A stretch of 64,000 nucleotides of DNA from Deltaproteobacteria bacterium. GTDB lineage: Bacteria; Myxococcota_A; Polyangia; HGW-17; JAJRWW01. Within the stretch, counting starts at the first letter, position 1. Every line of letters begins with the position of its first letter. This document shows, one piece after another, positions 50,060-60,570 of this stretch. The position numbers and the translations under genes are program-made. The stretch covers positions 21,905 through 85,904 of the forward strand of contig JAOZUO010000001.1 of the NCBI GenBank assembly GCA_029938605.1, in the 5' to 3' direction. The notes below the pieces were generated by a model. That model saw only the letters and a list, made by a program, of their open reading frames with translations. It was not told where the DNA came from and ran no database searches.

Positions 50060-51594
50060 CGCGCAAGATCCCGATCAATGCCGCAGGCCGAGCCGCAGGC
50101 AGAACCACAGGCAAAGTCGCAGGACTACTCCTGGTCATGGTCTTGGCCCTGTCGACTACGCCGGCGTACGGCTACGAGGCCGCCTCCACCCACGCGGGCA
50201 TGACCGAGCGGGCGGCGCTCCACTCCAATCAGCTTCACCGGTACCTGACCTCGGTGCACGGCCTGCCACTGGGCATCTTTGAACCCGTACGTCTGGATCT
50301 CCGCCGCCTGGGGTACCTGCAACGGGATGATCTCCGGCTGGCATTCTTGTCTCTGGATCCGGTGAAGGGGTATCGGCCCAACGCCAAAAACATCAACCGC
50401 GCCCTCGCCTGGCTCACGGCCGGATCCGTCGTGGAGGAGATCCCCTTTTCCCGCGGACGTCACCACTTCTTGGACCCACGCACGGGACGCGGGCTGCACA
50501 ACGCCAAGGGGCGCTGGGGCCTCTCCATCCGCATGAGCATCCTGGACTCCATGGAGGGCGGGGGCAGCTTCGGCGGCCTCTGGACGGGCACCAACTTCAA
50601 CCTGAACGGCAAAAGCGTCCTCAAATGGGCCAGGCACAAAAATAACAATCTGAGCCTGCCCCGCCACATGGTTCATCGGCTGGCGGCGTTAACTGCCCTC
50701 ACCCGGGCCGAGCGCCACCACCACCTGGCCATGGCCCTGCTCACCGCCGGAGCCCTGCTGCACCTGCTGCAGGACATGGCGGTTCCGGCCCACGTGCGCA
50801 ACGACTTCGCGGGCACCTACCTGGCAAAGCGCAGCAACATCGACACGGACCAGTCCAGCGCCTACGAAGCTTTGGTCCGCAAGCGCTACGGACGCACGGG
50901 CATCCCCAAGGCCAGTGGGACCATCCCGAAGTTCACCCGCTTCAACGACTTCTTCAAAAACAGCAAAGCCACCGGCCTGGCCCAGCGGACCCAGCGTGGC
51001 TACTTTTCGCTCGGCACCGTGCCCAAGTCCGTCAAGCTCAACCGATCCATGACCTCCCAGGAGATGCAAGCCGCGGTTCGCCTCGCCCTGGGGATCGGGG
51101 GCCCTCCCATCAAGGGACTCAAGTTGCGCGCCGCCGGCGGCGCCGGCCTGTACTACGGGACCCGCTCCAACCCGTACCTCTTCGCCTACCGGGTCACGCC
51201 CCGGGGTCGCCTGGAGTTCACTCTGGACAATCGCTGCTACAGGGCCTCCGCCAAGCGCCTCGTGCCCGAGGCCGTGCGATACTCCACCGGAATGCTGGCC
51301 CACCTGCTGCGGGGCCGCGTGGCCCTGCGTCGGCAGGGGACCCGAATTCAGGCGCACCACAGCGGCCCAACCCTCGGCGCCGGCACCGTAGTCGTGCTGT
51401 GGGATGACGCCAAGGGAAGACGCAAACCCTTGAGCAAAACCGCCACCCGGGCGGGGATCAAGCCCGGCGCGCCGCTGACCTCAGTGGACGTTGGCAAGAT
51501 CCCCAAGCAAGCCCGCCAGGTGGTTATCGCCTGGTCCGGCGTCGACGCCCTTGGCGAGCCCATGGTCATGGGCGGGCGCTACAAGCTCCGCTAA
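50056..51594 (+). CDS. secreted phospholipase C/P1-nuclease-fold-like protein
   Basis: ASTHAGMTERAALHS; AERHHHLAMALLTAGALLHLLQDMAVPAHVRNDF (H-rich metal-binding helix pattern). Confidence 0.6.
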   Translation: MTRKIPINAAGRAAGRTTGKVAGLLLVMVLALSTTPAYGYEAASTHAGMTERAALHSNQLHRYLTSVHGLPLGIFEPVRLDLRRLGYLQRDDLRLAFLSLDPVKGYRPNAKNINRALAWLTAGSVVEEIPFSRGRHHFLDPRTGRGLHNAKGRWGLSIRMSILDSMEGGGSFGGLWTGTNFNLNGKSVLKWARHKNNNLSLPRHMVHRLAALTALTRAERHHHLAMALLTAGALLHLLQDMAVPAHVRNDFAGTYLAKRSNIDTDQSSAYEALVRKRYGRTGIPKASGTIPKFTRFNDFFKNSKATGLAQRTQRGYFSLGTVPKSVKLNRSMTSQEMQAAVRLALGIGGPPIKGLKLRAAGGAGLYYGTRSNPYLFAYRVTPRGRLEFTLDNRCYRASAKRLVPEAVRYSTGMLAHLLRGRVALRRQGTRIQAHHSGPTLGAGTVVVLWDDAKGRRKPLSKTATRAGIKPGAPLTSVDVGKIPKQARQVVIAWSGVDALGEPMVMGGRYKLR

Positions 51595-51908
51595 CCGTTT
51601 CCGCCGATCCTCGCAATCGGCCAATCCTCGCAACCGGCCAATCCCCGCAACCGGGGTACCTGTCTGATTTTCCATCAGTCGAATTTCGCGACACTTACCG
51701 GGTGTGGCTCTACTTACGCATAGATGACAGTAGGTTAGCATCTTTCCATTCGCCTATGGATGCGACACTTATCCCCTATCGACACAGACCAGAAAGTCGG
51801 AAAAACCAAGCTTAGTCCGTATGCCTCCGAATTCACGACAGAATCGGAGATACCCAATATAGGCACGGTTATTGCACCTGTTTATCAGGAAATCGCAGAC
51901 GATGAGCC

Positions 51909-52181
51909 ATGGTAGTCACTGCTAAAATAGACCTCAAACAGGCCCCCCAATCCGGGTACGCTCTCCAGCTGCGAAGCGTACTCTATCAATATCTGAGTAA
52001 AATCACTGTAGACGGCGTCCTACGACGCATATACCGGGAGGAGAAAATAGATCCGGATACCATGAGCAAACACGATCTGGAGCGCATCTACCAGAGCTCG
52101 CTGTTTCTCACCGTCCGGTTGTTCTGCGCTCCCGAAGAGCTGAGCAACGCCATGCTCGATCTGGCCGATCTCCTCGAGTAG
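51909..52181 (+). CDS. hypothetical 90-aa protein
   Basis: MVVTAKIDLKQAPQSGYALQLRSVLYQYLSKITVDGVLRRIYREEKIDPDTMSKHDLERIYQSSLFLTVRLFC... Confidence 0.5.
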   Translation: MVVTAKIDLKQAPQSGYALQLRSVLYQYLSKITVDGVLRRIYREEKIDPDTMSKHDLERIYQSSLFLTVRLFCAPEELSNAMLDLADLLE

Positions 52182-52209
52182 CTCCCAGCATGGATCCGCC
52201 TGTTGCGTG

Positions 52210-54105
52210 TCACTGTACGTTGATGAGCTTGAGATCCAGGCCGCCGGCGTAGCCGTAGGAGACGTGGGAGTCAAACCCGTAGACCACCAGGCCCACGGGC
52301 ACGTCGGCGGTGAGTACATGGTAGCCATCGTCCTGCACGCCCGGCTCCACGTTCTCGGGGTACGGCAGGCTCGTGTCCACGATGGGGAAGCTGAGCTGAC
52401 AGCGATAGATGACGTAGGCCGTAGGGTCGGGGGAATTCTGGCACACAGCCTGATCCACCTCACATTGATCCGGTAGTGGGACCGTGTCGAGCAGGACCGG
52501 CGTATTGGGCGGCGCCACCACGATGATGAAATCGAAGGCGTACTGGTTGGGCGTGAGAAAAACGTAGTTCGAGCGCCACTGCTCCACCGGCGGCAACAAA
52601 ATGAAGGAGGGGTCACCGCCGGGGATCTGGAGGTCCAGGCCCGTGGTAGCCTGACTGGCGGTGAACTGCCCCACAAAGATGGGCGCCGAGCCGTTGATCT
52701 CGAAGTCGCACCAAGCCTCGAGGGTGACGTGCTCACCGGTGTCGAGGGTAAAGCGGTCGTCGGGCGGCGGCATGGAGGTGACCACCAGGGTGTTGTCCTG
52801 GGTGGCCAGGATACGGAAGTACTCCGGCTCGTCCACCACGCTGACGTCCCCCCCCGCGGCGAGCACGGCCGGCGTCCGGTGCGGCGTGCGCGCAGCCACG
52901 TAGTGCGTTCCCGCCGTGGATACGGGGAAGAGCTGGTGCTCCAGGTGGTCGGCGCAGCAGCGGCGAGTGGACAGGTCTGGGACGTGGGGCACATCCGACG
53001 CCTCGCTGCCCGAAAAGACCACCACGTCCCTGTCCGCCACCACCCGGGAGCCCGTGAAATCGGCTCCGTAGTCCCCCGTCTCCAGGTTCAGCACATCGAA
53101 GGGGCCCAGGTTGAAGGTGCGTGTGTCGCCGGCAGCCATGGCCGGGATCTGGTCAGATCCCACCACGTCCGTGGCCACCGTCACCGTAACGTCCGTGCCC
53201 GGCTCAATGCCGACGATGGTCAGAAAGGCGCGGAGGTTGCGGTGAAAGTCCGTGGCCGGATCATCGGTGTCGGCGATGGTCTGGGGCCACCCCATAACCA
53301 GGTACTCCCGGTCGATGGCCGAGGTGGGGATAAGCAGGGACGCGTCATTGGAGAAGACGTCCACGTTGTCCAGGGGATTGAACTGGTACGCCACCAGGGG
53401 CACGTTGCTGGTGATGCGGTAGGCCCGCGAGGTGAGCGCGGAGTGGCCACCGGCGTCGAACTCCCCCTCTGGGGAGCCGTCCACCTCCCTGGCTGGCAAC
53501 GCGATGACCTCCAAGCCCTGGGGCGGGACGTCCAGCACCATGAGGGTCTCGAGCTGCAACGGCCAGCCCGGCAGCGCGTTGTTTCGCTCCACCACCACCC
53601 GGGCGACCATCTTGGACACGTTGGACACCACCACGGCGAACTGTTGAGACGCGGCGTTCTCCGTGGAGCTGATCTTGGCGTTGTCCAGATCCACGGCCCA
53701 GTACTCACAGCCCACATAGCTGCGATCCGCCAGGGACTTTTCGCAGGCCTGGATGCAGTTCCCCAGATAACAGGCCTCGCCCTCGGTGACCCGGCAGGTC
53801 GTCACCGGCGTGAAGGTGGCGCCGTCCTCACCGCAAACCACCACATCATCGTCCACGCAAAAGAGGCCGCCCGGGTGGCAGTCCAAGCAGCCCAGGCCCG
53901 GGTGGCAGACCTGGTTGACCTCCGCGCAGTTCAAATCGTCGTAGGAGGCGCCGTCCCCCAGGCAGGTCCGCGCCAGGTCGCCGTCGCAGTAGATCCGCCC
54001 GGGCTCGCATTCGGCGGCCGGCGATTCGCCAGGGCACCCGACCATGGACGCCAACGCAAACGCCACCAGCGACATCACGACGGCCATCTGCGCGGTACGC
54101 CTCAT
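52210..54105 (-). CDS. IgGFc-binding-domain-like surface lipoprotein
   Basis: LASMVGCPGESPAAECEPGRIYCDGDLARTC; CEYWAVDLDNAKISSTENAASQQFAVVVSNVSKMVARVVVERNNALPGWP. Confidence 0.75.
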   Translation of the reverse strand: MRRTAQMAVVMSLVAFALASMVGCPGESPAAECEPGRIYCDGDLARTCLGDGASYDDLNCAEVNQVCHPGLGCLDCHPGGLFCVDDDVVVCGEDGATFTPVTTCRVTEGEACYLGNCIQACEKSLADRSYVGCEYWAVDLDNAKISSTENAASQQFAVVVSNVSKMVARVVVERNNALPGWPLQLETLMVLDVPPQGLEVIALPAREVDGSPEGEFDAGGHSALTSRAYRITSNVPLVAYQFNPLDNVDVFSNDASLLIPTSAIDREYLVMGWPQTIADTDDPATDFHRNLRAFLTIVGIEPGTDVTVTVATDVVGSDQIPAMAAGDTRTFNLGPFDVLNLETGDYGADFTGSRVVADRDVVVFSGSEASDVPHVPDLSTRRCCADHLEHQLFPVSTAGTHYVAARTPHRTPAVLAAGGDVSVVDEPEYFRILATQDNTLVVTSMPPPDDRFTLDTGEHVTLEAWCDFEINGSAPIFVGQFTASQATTGLDLQIPGGDPSFILLPPVEQWRSNYVFLTPNQYAFDFIIVVAPPNTPVLLDTVPLPDQCEVDQAVCQNSPDPTAYVIYRCQLSFPIVDTSLPYPENVEPGVQDDGYHVLTADVPVGLVVYGFDSHVSYGYAGGLDLKLINVQ

Positions 54106-54203
54106 GGGAAGCAGTATAGCGCTACCGGGGCGCCGGTGTTGGGGGAACTGTCAACAGGGGGAAACGGGAGACAGGGGGAGAAAGGGGGAGCGTCTAGCGG
54201 GTG

Positions 54204-55049
54204 CTAGCGCCGGCCGCGGCGGCCGCCACCACGGGCGGGCTTGCCGGATCTGCGATTGCCGCGCTTCGGGGCGCGCCGCCGCACGTTGTTGCGACGCCGC
54301 TTCGCGCCACGCTTCACGCCGCGACGGTGCGCGCCGCGACGGTTCACGCCACGGTTCGCACCACGACGGTTCACGCCGCGATTGTGCGCGCCACGGTTCA
54401 CGCCGCGACGGTGCAAGCCGCGATTGTGCGCGCCACGGTTCACGCCGCGACGGTGCATGCCACGGTTCACGCCGCGACGGTTCATGCCACGACGGTTCAC
54501 GCCGCGATTGTGCACGCCACGATTCACGCCGCGACGGTTCACGCCGCGACGGTGCAAGCCGCGGTTGTGTACGCGACCGCGGTTCACGCCGCGACGGTGC
54601 ATGCCGCGGTTGTTGTACACGCGACCGCGGTGCACGCCGCGACGGTGCACGCCACGCCGATAGCCACGATAGCCACGATTGGTACGCCAGTTGCGGTTCC
54701 GGTAGGTCCGATAGCGGTGTCCCCGGGCGCGATACCATCGCGAGTAGTACGGACGGTAGCGCCGCCAATGGCCCACGTATCGGTTGTAGTAGGCGTAGGT
54801 GTTGGGAATGTACATCGTCGCGCCGTTCGAGTAGTAGTACGGCAAGCCGACGTTATTGTAGTAGACCACGTACCCGTTGTAATAAAGCGGGGTGTAATAG
54901 CTCGTCGCCGCGGTGGCCTGGACGGCGGGTGCAGCCGGAGCGGCATGGACCTGGGTATTTCCGTCGGACACGAAGCAACCGCTCAGGCCCGCCATAGACA
55001 GCGCCAGCACTCCGACCACCAGCACTCCACGCAATAGGTTCTTTTTCAT
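54204..55049 (-). CDS. highly basic repeat lipoprotein (RRGVN/RGVHN pentapeptide-like repeats)
   Basis: MKKNLLRGVLVVGVLALSMAGLSGCFVSDG lipobox, Tyr-rich segment, then (N/H)RRGV(N/H)RG(V/M)(H/N) repeats to the C-terminus. Confidence 0.75.
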   Translation of the reverse strand: MKKNLLRGVLVVGVLALSMAGLSGCFVSDGNTQVHAAPAAPAVQATAATSYYTPLYYNGYVVYYNNVGLPYYYSNGATMYIPNTYAYYNRYVGHWRRYRPYYSRWYRARGHRYRTYRNRNWRTNRGYRGYRRGVHRRGVHRGRVYNNRGMHRRGVNRGRVHNRGLHRRGVNRRGVNRGVHNRGVNRRGMNRRGVNRGMHRRGVNRGAHNRGLHRRGVNRGAHNRGVNRRGANRGVNRRGAHRRGVKRGAKRRRNNVRRRAPKRGNRRSGKPARGGGRRGRR

Positions 55050-55367
55050 GGTGAGATTCCTTTCGCCTGGGGATTGACTTCCCAGGGTTGGTTTTCCATC
55101 AGTCACCCTAGCACAGCAATAGACGTGCCAGCACCGGGATTTATTGAATAACCACTGCAAGACCCCACCACCGGGCCCAGAATCCACGCCAGAACCATCT
55201 GAAATAACGTGACTAATGTCACAAGTTCTTTTTGCAGATGGCCCAAGTCACAGGGAACCGAAACCTCGCCTCCTACCCGCAGATCGTGACGATCTGTTCA
55301 CACTCCCCTGTGGAGAGATATTGACAGTCCCACTCCCATTGTCCCACTGTGGCCCCAGGAGGCCCGC

Positions 55368-55724
55368 ATGTTCTGTCCCCGTTGTCACACCGAGTACCGA
55401 AAGGGTTTCGACCGCTGTGCCGACTGCGACCTCCCCCTGGTGGACACGCTGCCTCCCGAGCCCGAACCCTCACCCGCTCAACGGGCGTCGGTAGATGGCG
55501 ATTGGGTCACCGTGGCGAGCTTGACCATGCAAACCGATGTGGTCCTGCTCAAGTCCATGTTGGCTTCGGAGGGAATTGCCTACGTGGCGATGGGCGACAG
55601 CTCGGTCTTCATCATGAACGGCCCAGCGCTGGCCGTGCGCTTCATGGTCCCGCCCGTCGACGTCGACCGCGCCCGCGAAATCGTCGAGCAGTTGGCCGAG
55701 GGCTACCAAAACCCTCAGGAATAG
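55368..55724 (+). CDS. zinc-ribbon plus DUF2007-like protein
   Basis: MFCPRCHTEYRKGFDRCADCDLPLVD; DVVLLKSMLASEGIAYVAMGDSS...AVRFMVPPVDVDRAREIVEQL. Confidence 0.78.
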   Translation: MFCPRCHTEYRKGFDRCADCDLPLVDTLPPEPEPSPAQRASVDGDWVTVASLTMQTDVVLLKSMLASEGIAYVAMGDSSVFIMNGPALAVRFMVPPVDVDRAREIVEQLAEGYQNPQE

Positions 55725-58430
55725 CTACTCCTCCTCGGGGGATTCCAGGGCGGCCAATAGATCGTAGATGAGCTGGTGGGCCTGGCGAGGGGTGAGCTCG
55801 TCGGGGTTCACCGCTTCTAGCAGGCGGACCAGGGCGCTGTTCGCCGGTGGCGCGGCGGCGGTCTCGGCATCGGTCTCGGGGGCGGTCTCGCCGGCGGCGA
55901 GGGCGGCGACGTGGGCGGCGGCCATCTCGGCGAAGAGGGAGAGCTGGGGCGCGAGCAGCGGGAGGCCGGCGCCTTCGGGCACGCCGCCGTCGGCGCCGCG
56001 CTCCAGGTGGGACAGGATCTGGCGAGCCCGCTCGACCACCTCATGGGGCAGACCGGCGAGCTTGCCCACCTGGATCCCGTGGGAGCGGTTGGTGCCCCCA
56101 CCGACGAGCTTGTGCAAAAACACCACGTCGCCCTGGAACTCCCGCACGGCCACCGAGCGGTTCCGCACCCGCGGCTTGACGTCGGAGAGGCTGCAAAGCT
56201 CGTGGAAGTGCGTCGCGAACAGGGTCTTGGCGTGGATGCGATCGTGGAGGAACTCGGCCACGGCCCAGGCGATGGAGACGCCGTCGTAGGTGGAGGTTCC
56301 GCGCCCGATCTCATCGAGCACGATGAGGCTCCGGCTGGTTGCGTGACGCAGGATGTTGGCGGTCTCGCGCATCTCCACCATGAACGTGGACTGCCCCCGG
56401 GCGAGGTTGTCCGAGGCCCCCACCCGGGTGAAAATACGGTCCACCAGACCGATGGTGGCCTTGCGCGCGGGCACGAAGCAGCCCGTGTGGGCCATGAGGG
56501 TGATCAGCGCCACCTGCCGGATGATGGTGGATTTGCCCGCCATGTTGGGTCCGGTGACGATGATGATCTGCTCGTCGGCAACCGAAAGGCGCACGTCGTT
56601 GGGCACGAAGCGCCCTGCCCCCACGAGCTGCTCCACCACGGGGTGACGCCCCTCGCGGATGACGAGGCCGTCGCCGTCGTTCATCTCAGGACGGCAGAAA
56701 TCGTTTCGAGCGCTGACCTCGGCGAAGCCGGCGATCAGATCGATGTGCGCGAGGCGATCCGCCAGTCGCCCGAGCCGCTCCTCGGCCAGGGCCACCTCGG
56801 CGCGCAGCTCCAGAAAGAGCCGCTCCTCGAGCTCCACCCGCTTCTCTTCGGCGGTGAGCACCTTGACTTCGTACTCCGACAGCTCCGGCGTAATGAAGCG
56901 CTCCACATTGACCAGGGTCTGCTTACGAACATACTCCGGCGGCACGTCGCCCGCCTTGGCCCTCGAGACCTCTATGGTGTAGCCGAAGACCTTGTTGTAC
57001 TTGATGCGCAGCTTGGAGATGCCCGTGCGCTTCCGCTCCCGCTCCTCGATGGCGAGGATCTGCGCCTTGCCTCCGGCGCTGATGTCCACCAACTCGTCCA
57101 GCCCCGCATTGAACCCCGGACGGATGATGCCGCCGTCCCGGCTGTTGGGGGGCGGGTCCTCCACCAGAATGGCCGTCAACCGCTCGGCCAGATCCGACAG
57201 CAGATCCTCGGGCGGACGCAGGAGCGCGGGCAGCTCCTCCAGCACACCCTGGGCAGACTCCTCCAACAGACCCACGATGCCGGGCAGATCCGTCAACGAG
57301 TGCATGAGCTGGCCCAGATCCCGTGGCGTCGCCAGCAGGCACACCACCCGACGGTTGAGCCGCTCCAGATCGTACAGACCACGCAAGGCGTCCCGCAGCC
57401 GCTGACGTGCCTGGGCGTGGTCGAGCAGGTACTCCACCGCCTCCTGCCGCTGACGGATCTCATCGAGCTGGCCCAGAGGGAAAGCCACGCTGCGATGGAG
57501 AAGGCGACCGCCCATGGGGGTCACCGTATGATCGAGGATGGAGATCAACGACCCCTTGCGCCGCCGATCCATGAGGGTCTCGAAGATCTCCAGGTTGGCG
57601 ATGGTGGCCTCATCCAGCACCAGAAATGCGCCCGGAGCGTAGTCCACGATGCGGAAGGGAGGCAGGTCGCGCCCCGGGAAGATGGACCGCAAATACCGCA
57701 CCACCGCCGCACAGGCCCGACGCGCCGCCACCGCCCCATCGAGCCACTCGGTGTCCACCTCGGCGGTGTCCGCCAGCAGCGCCTGATCCGCCGACGCCTC
57801 GTCGAAGATCCCCTCCGGCGCCGGCTCCGTGGGCAGATGAACCAGGGCGGGAAATCGCGCCAGGAGCGCGTCGTACTCCTGAGGGGGCAGCAGCACCTGG
57901 CTCGGACGGATCCGCGCCAGCTCGTCGGCCACGGCGTCGGCCCCGTCGAGCTCCGTGGCCAGAAACTCACCGGTGGAGGCGTCCAGGAAGGCCAGCCCCA
58001 CGGGCCCCTCCTCCCCGGAGTCAACGCCGCTGGTGAGGGCGAGTAAAAAGTTGGACTGCTTCGCCTCGAGCTGAGACGCGTCGAGGATCACGCCCGGCGT
58101 CACCACCTCGGTGACCTCGCGCTTGACGATGCCCTTGACCTTCTTCGGGTCCTCCACCTGCTCGCAGATGGCGACCTTGTGGCCCTGCTCCACCAGCCGC
58201 GACACATAACCGCGCAAGGCGTGGTGGGGGAACCCGCACATGGGCACCGGGTCCGGCTTGTTCTTGTCCCGGGTGGTGAGCACCAGGTCCAGGGCTCCGG
58301 AGGCCACCACGGCGTCCTCGAAGAACATCTCGTAGAAGTCCCCCAGCCGGAAAAAGAGAATGGCGTCCGGATACTCCGCCTTGGCGGTGAGGAACTGCCT
58401 CATGACCGGGGTGTCGTTTCGCGTAGGCAT
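55725..58430 (-). CDS. mutS: DNA mismatch repair protein MutS
   Basis: TPVMRQFLTAKAEYPDAILFFRLGDFYEMFFEDA; IVTGPNMAGKSTIIRQVALI; LIVLDEIGRGTSTYDGVSIAWAV. Confidence 0.97.
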   Translation of the reverse strand: MPTRNDTPVMRQFLTAKAEYPDAILFFRLGDFYEMFFEDAVVASGALDLVLTTRDKNKPDPVPMCGFPHHALRGYVSRLVEQGHKVAICEQVEDPKKVKGIVKREVTEVVTPGVILDASQLEAKQSNFLLALTSGVDSGEEGPVGLAFLDASTGEFLATELDGADAVADELARIRPSQVLLPPQEYDALLARFPALVHLPTEPAPEGIFDEASADQALLADTAEVDTEWLDGAVAARRACAAVVRYLRSIFPGRDLPPFRIVDYAPGAFLVLDEATIANLEIFETLMDRRRKGSLISILDHTVTPMGGRLLHRSVAFPLGQLDEIRQRQEAVEYLLDHAQARQRLRDALRGLYDLERLNRRVVCLLATPRDLGQLMHSLTDLPGIVGLLEESAQGVLEELPALLRPPEDLLSDLAERLTAILVEDPPPNSRDGGIIRPGFNAGLDELVDISAGGKAQILAIEERERKRTGISKLRIKYNKVFGYTIEVSRAKAGDVPPEYVRKQTLVNVERFITPELSEYEVKVLTAEEKRVELEERLFLELRAEVALAEERLGRLADRLAHIDLIAGFAEVSARNDFCRPEMNDGDGLVIREGRHPVVEQLVGAGRFVPNDVRLSVADEQIIIVTGPNMAGKSTIIRQVALITLMAHTGCFVPARKATIGLVDRIFTRVGASDNLARGQSTFMVEMRETANILRHATSRSLIVLDEIGRGTSTYDGVSIAWAVAEFLHDRIHAKTLFATHFHELCSLSDVKPRVRNRSVAVREFQGDVVFLHKLVGGGTNRSHGIQVGKLAGLPHEVVERARQILSHLERGADGGVPEGAGLPLLAPQLSLFAEMAAAHVAALAAGETAPETDAETAAAPPANSALVRLLEAVNPDELTPRQAHQLIYDLLAALESPEEE

Positions 58431-58550
58431 CGTGGCTCGAAATATGAGTAACCTGGCCTGGTCCCCCTGTAAAGCAACGGATGGTTTGCAACGGATGTCT
58501 AAGCAACGGGTCGACGACGCTCAGCCGAGGCGGTACTCTTCGGATCACTC

Positions 58551-60569
58551 ATGCCGGCAATACTCTTACTATTCGCGCTGATGACCGTCATCGTCGTCGT
58601 TGTCGGCTGGGCGTTCTCCTGGCGAAGCAAGAAGGCGAACGCGTGGAGGCGCTTCGCCGCCGATCACGGTCTGCGGATACGGGAATCCACCTGGACCGAT
58701 CCGCCCGTCATCAGCGGAACTTTTAATTCCACGGCGGTGGTCATCACCATCGAGTACCGGGGCAGCGGCAACAGCCGCAAAGCCTACACCAAGGCCTCCG
58801 CCCTCTTCACCACTGGGCTCCCCCGAGGCTTGAAGCTGGGCCGAGAGGGGTTCGGCACCTCCCTGGCCAAGATCTTCGGAGGGCAGGACATCCAGGTCGG
58901 CGTCCCCAAGGTGGACGACGCCCTACGCATCCAGGGTGAGGACGCGGCCTCCATCGCGAAGCTCTTGCAAAACGAGGTAGTGGCCAAAACCGTGGTCGCG
59001 TTCATCAACGGCGGGGACGAGGCGATGATCACCGAGACCGAAGCCATCATCCTGATGTCGGGCCACGCCTCGCGCACGGATCAACTGCAGTACCTCACAG
59101 ACCGCGCGAACCACGCCGTACGGGGTGTGGAACACGCCCTACGCTGGGACCCGGGACAGGCCGGCGACCATGTGCCCACCGGGCGCCACGAGCCCGATGT
59201 ACGCCGGCGAACGGAGCCGCCCGCCAAACCCGAGCCGAAGGCCGCCTCCGGAAACACCGGCAGTGAGGAATCCCTGGCCGACCAGATGATCGCCGGGCTG
59301 GCCGCAGACGGTGTGGCCGACTCCCAGGGCAAGTTCACCCTCGACCGGGATGTGGCCCGCAAGAAAATGCGGGAATTTCAACTCGCCGATCGGGCCGCCT
59401 ACGTATTGGAGCTCGTACAGGCGGCGGTGCTCAAGGGCGCCGAGCACCTCGATTTCCGCATCGACAGCGACGACATGCGCCTGTGGTTCGACGGCCGTCC
59501 CTTCACCGAGCCGGACTTCGACCACCTCTACTCCTCGCTGTTCACCTCCGAAAGCGACCCCGACACCCGCGCCCGACAGCGGCTGGCCATCGGCGTGAAC
59601 GCGGTCCTGGGCGCAGGCCCAAAATTCATCCACGTCTCGTCTGGGGACGGCGACGGGGGCGCCCGCATGGTGCTCTCCCCCAAGCAAGAAGAGCGCATCG
59701 AGTCCCTTTCACCCGAAGATCTCGATTTCGAACCGGGCACGCAGGTCCACGTAAAATCCCGCCTGGGCCAGCGCCTTTCCGGAGACAACACCAAGATCAT
59801 CGAAAAGATCGAGACCGCCTGCCGCTACGCCGACGCAGCCATCATCCTCAACGAAAAACGCATCTCTGGTGGCGCGATCCTGGACGGCGCCTACGGTGTC
59901 GTGGAACTGGAGGGTGATGGGATCTCGGGGGAGTGCGGCTTCACCCACCGGCTGGGGAATCGGGCCGAGGTGCGCCTGATCGTAGACGGCGTGTGGATCT
60001 CCAGCTACAACCTCCCCGACTCCCTGCCAGGGCTATTGGCCGTAGTGAAGGCCGGACACCTCCGAAAGGATCTGTCCCAGTCCGAGATCGTACGGGATGA
60101 CGCCTGGCAAGAGACCATGGAAGCGGTCTACGCCGCCGAGGGGCGAGCCGTGACCACCTTCGTCCAGCAGCTCCCCAGGCTCCTTTCCGGGCGCAAGTTC
60201 CCCGCGGACTGGGCACTGGATCTGCTCCGTTCCCGATGCCGTTCCTATTCATCCATGGAGGACTTCCGACCGGGCGGCGCAGCCGAAGGGCTCGCCAAGG
60301 CCCCCCTCTGGCCCACCGTGGCCGGAACTCTCGTCTCCCTTCACAGCCTCGGGGCCCAGCTCGATAAGACCGGCCATGTGGACTACGCCGACTCCTCGAT
60401 CACCGCGCTACACCTGAGCGTAGACGCCCTCGCCCAGGCCGGTTTTCGGGGCCACGAGGTGCTGCTGCTCCACTGGCTCACCGACTCTCGAGACGGCGCC
60501 TTCCTGGCGCACCTGTTCGATGGCCGACTCCGGTCTGTCACCGATCGTCTGCTCCAGTATCTCGGCTAA
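58551..60569 (+). CDS. membrane-anchored protein, possibly GHKL-ATPase-like
   Basis: N-terminal TM; REFQLADRAAYVLELVQAAVLKGAEHLDFRIDSDDMRLWFDGRPFTEPDFDHLYSSLF resembles a GHKL N-box-like helix followed by strands. Confidence 0.5.
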   Translation: MPAILLLFALMTVIVVVVGWAFSWRSKKANAWRRFAADHGLRIRESTWTDPPVISGTFNSTAVVITIEYRGSGNSRKAYTKASALFTTGLPRGLKLGREGFGTSLAKIFGGQDIQVGVPKVDDALRIQGEDAASIAKLLQNEVVAKTVVAFINGGDEAMITETEAIILMSGHASRTDQLQYLTDRANHAVRGVEHALRWDPGQAGDHVPTGRHEPDVRRRTEPPAKPEPKAASGNTGSEESLADQMIAGLAADGVADSQGKFTLDRDVARKKMREFQLADRAAYVLELVQAAVLKGAEHLDFRIDSDDMRLWFDGRPFTEPDFDHLYSSLFTSESDPDTRARQRLAIGVNAVLGAGPKFIHVSSGDGDGGARMVLSPKQEERIESLSPEDLDFEPGTQVHVKSRLGQRLSGDNTKIIEKIETACRYADAAIILNEKRISGGAILDGAYGVVELEGDGISGECGFTHRLGNRAEVRLIVDGVWISSYNLPDSLPGLLAVVKAGHLRKDLSQSEIVRDDAWQETMEAVYAAEGRAVTTFVQQLPRLLSGRKFPADWALDLLRSRCRSYSSMEDFRPGGAAEGLAKAPLWPTVAGTLVSLHSLGAQLDKTGHVDYADSSITALHLSVDALAQAGFRGHEVLLLHWLTDSRDGAFLAHLFDGRLRSVTDRLLQYLG

Positions 60570-60570
60570 A

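Noticed and set aside
55911-58046. 711-aa + strand ORF
   Set aside because: Antisense shadow of mutS.
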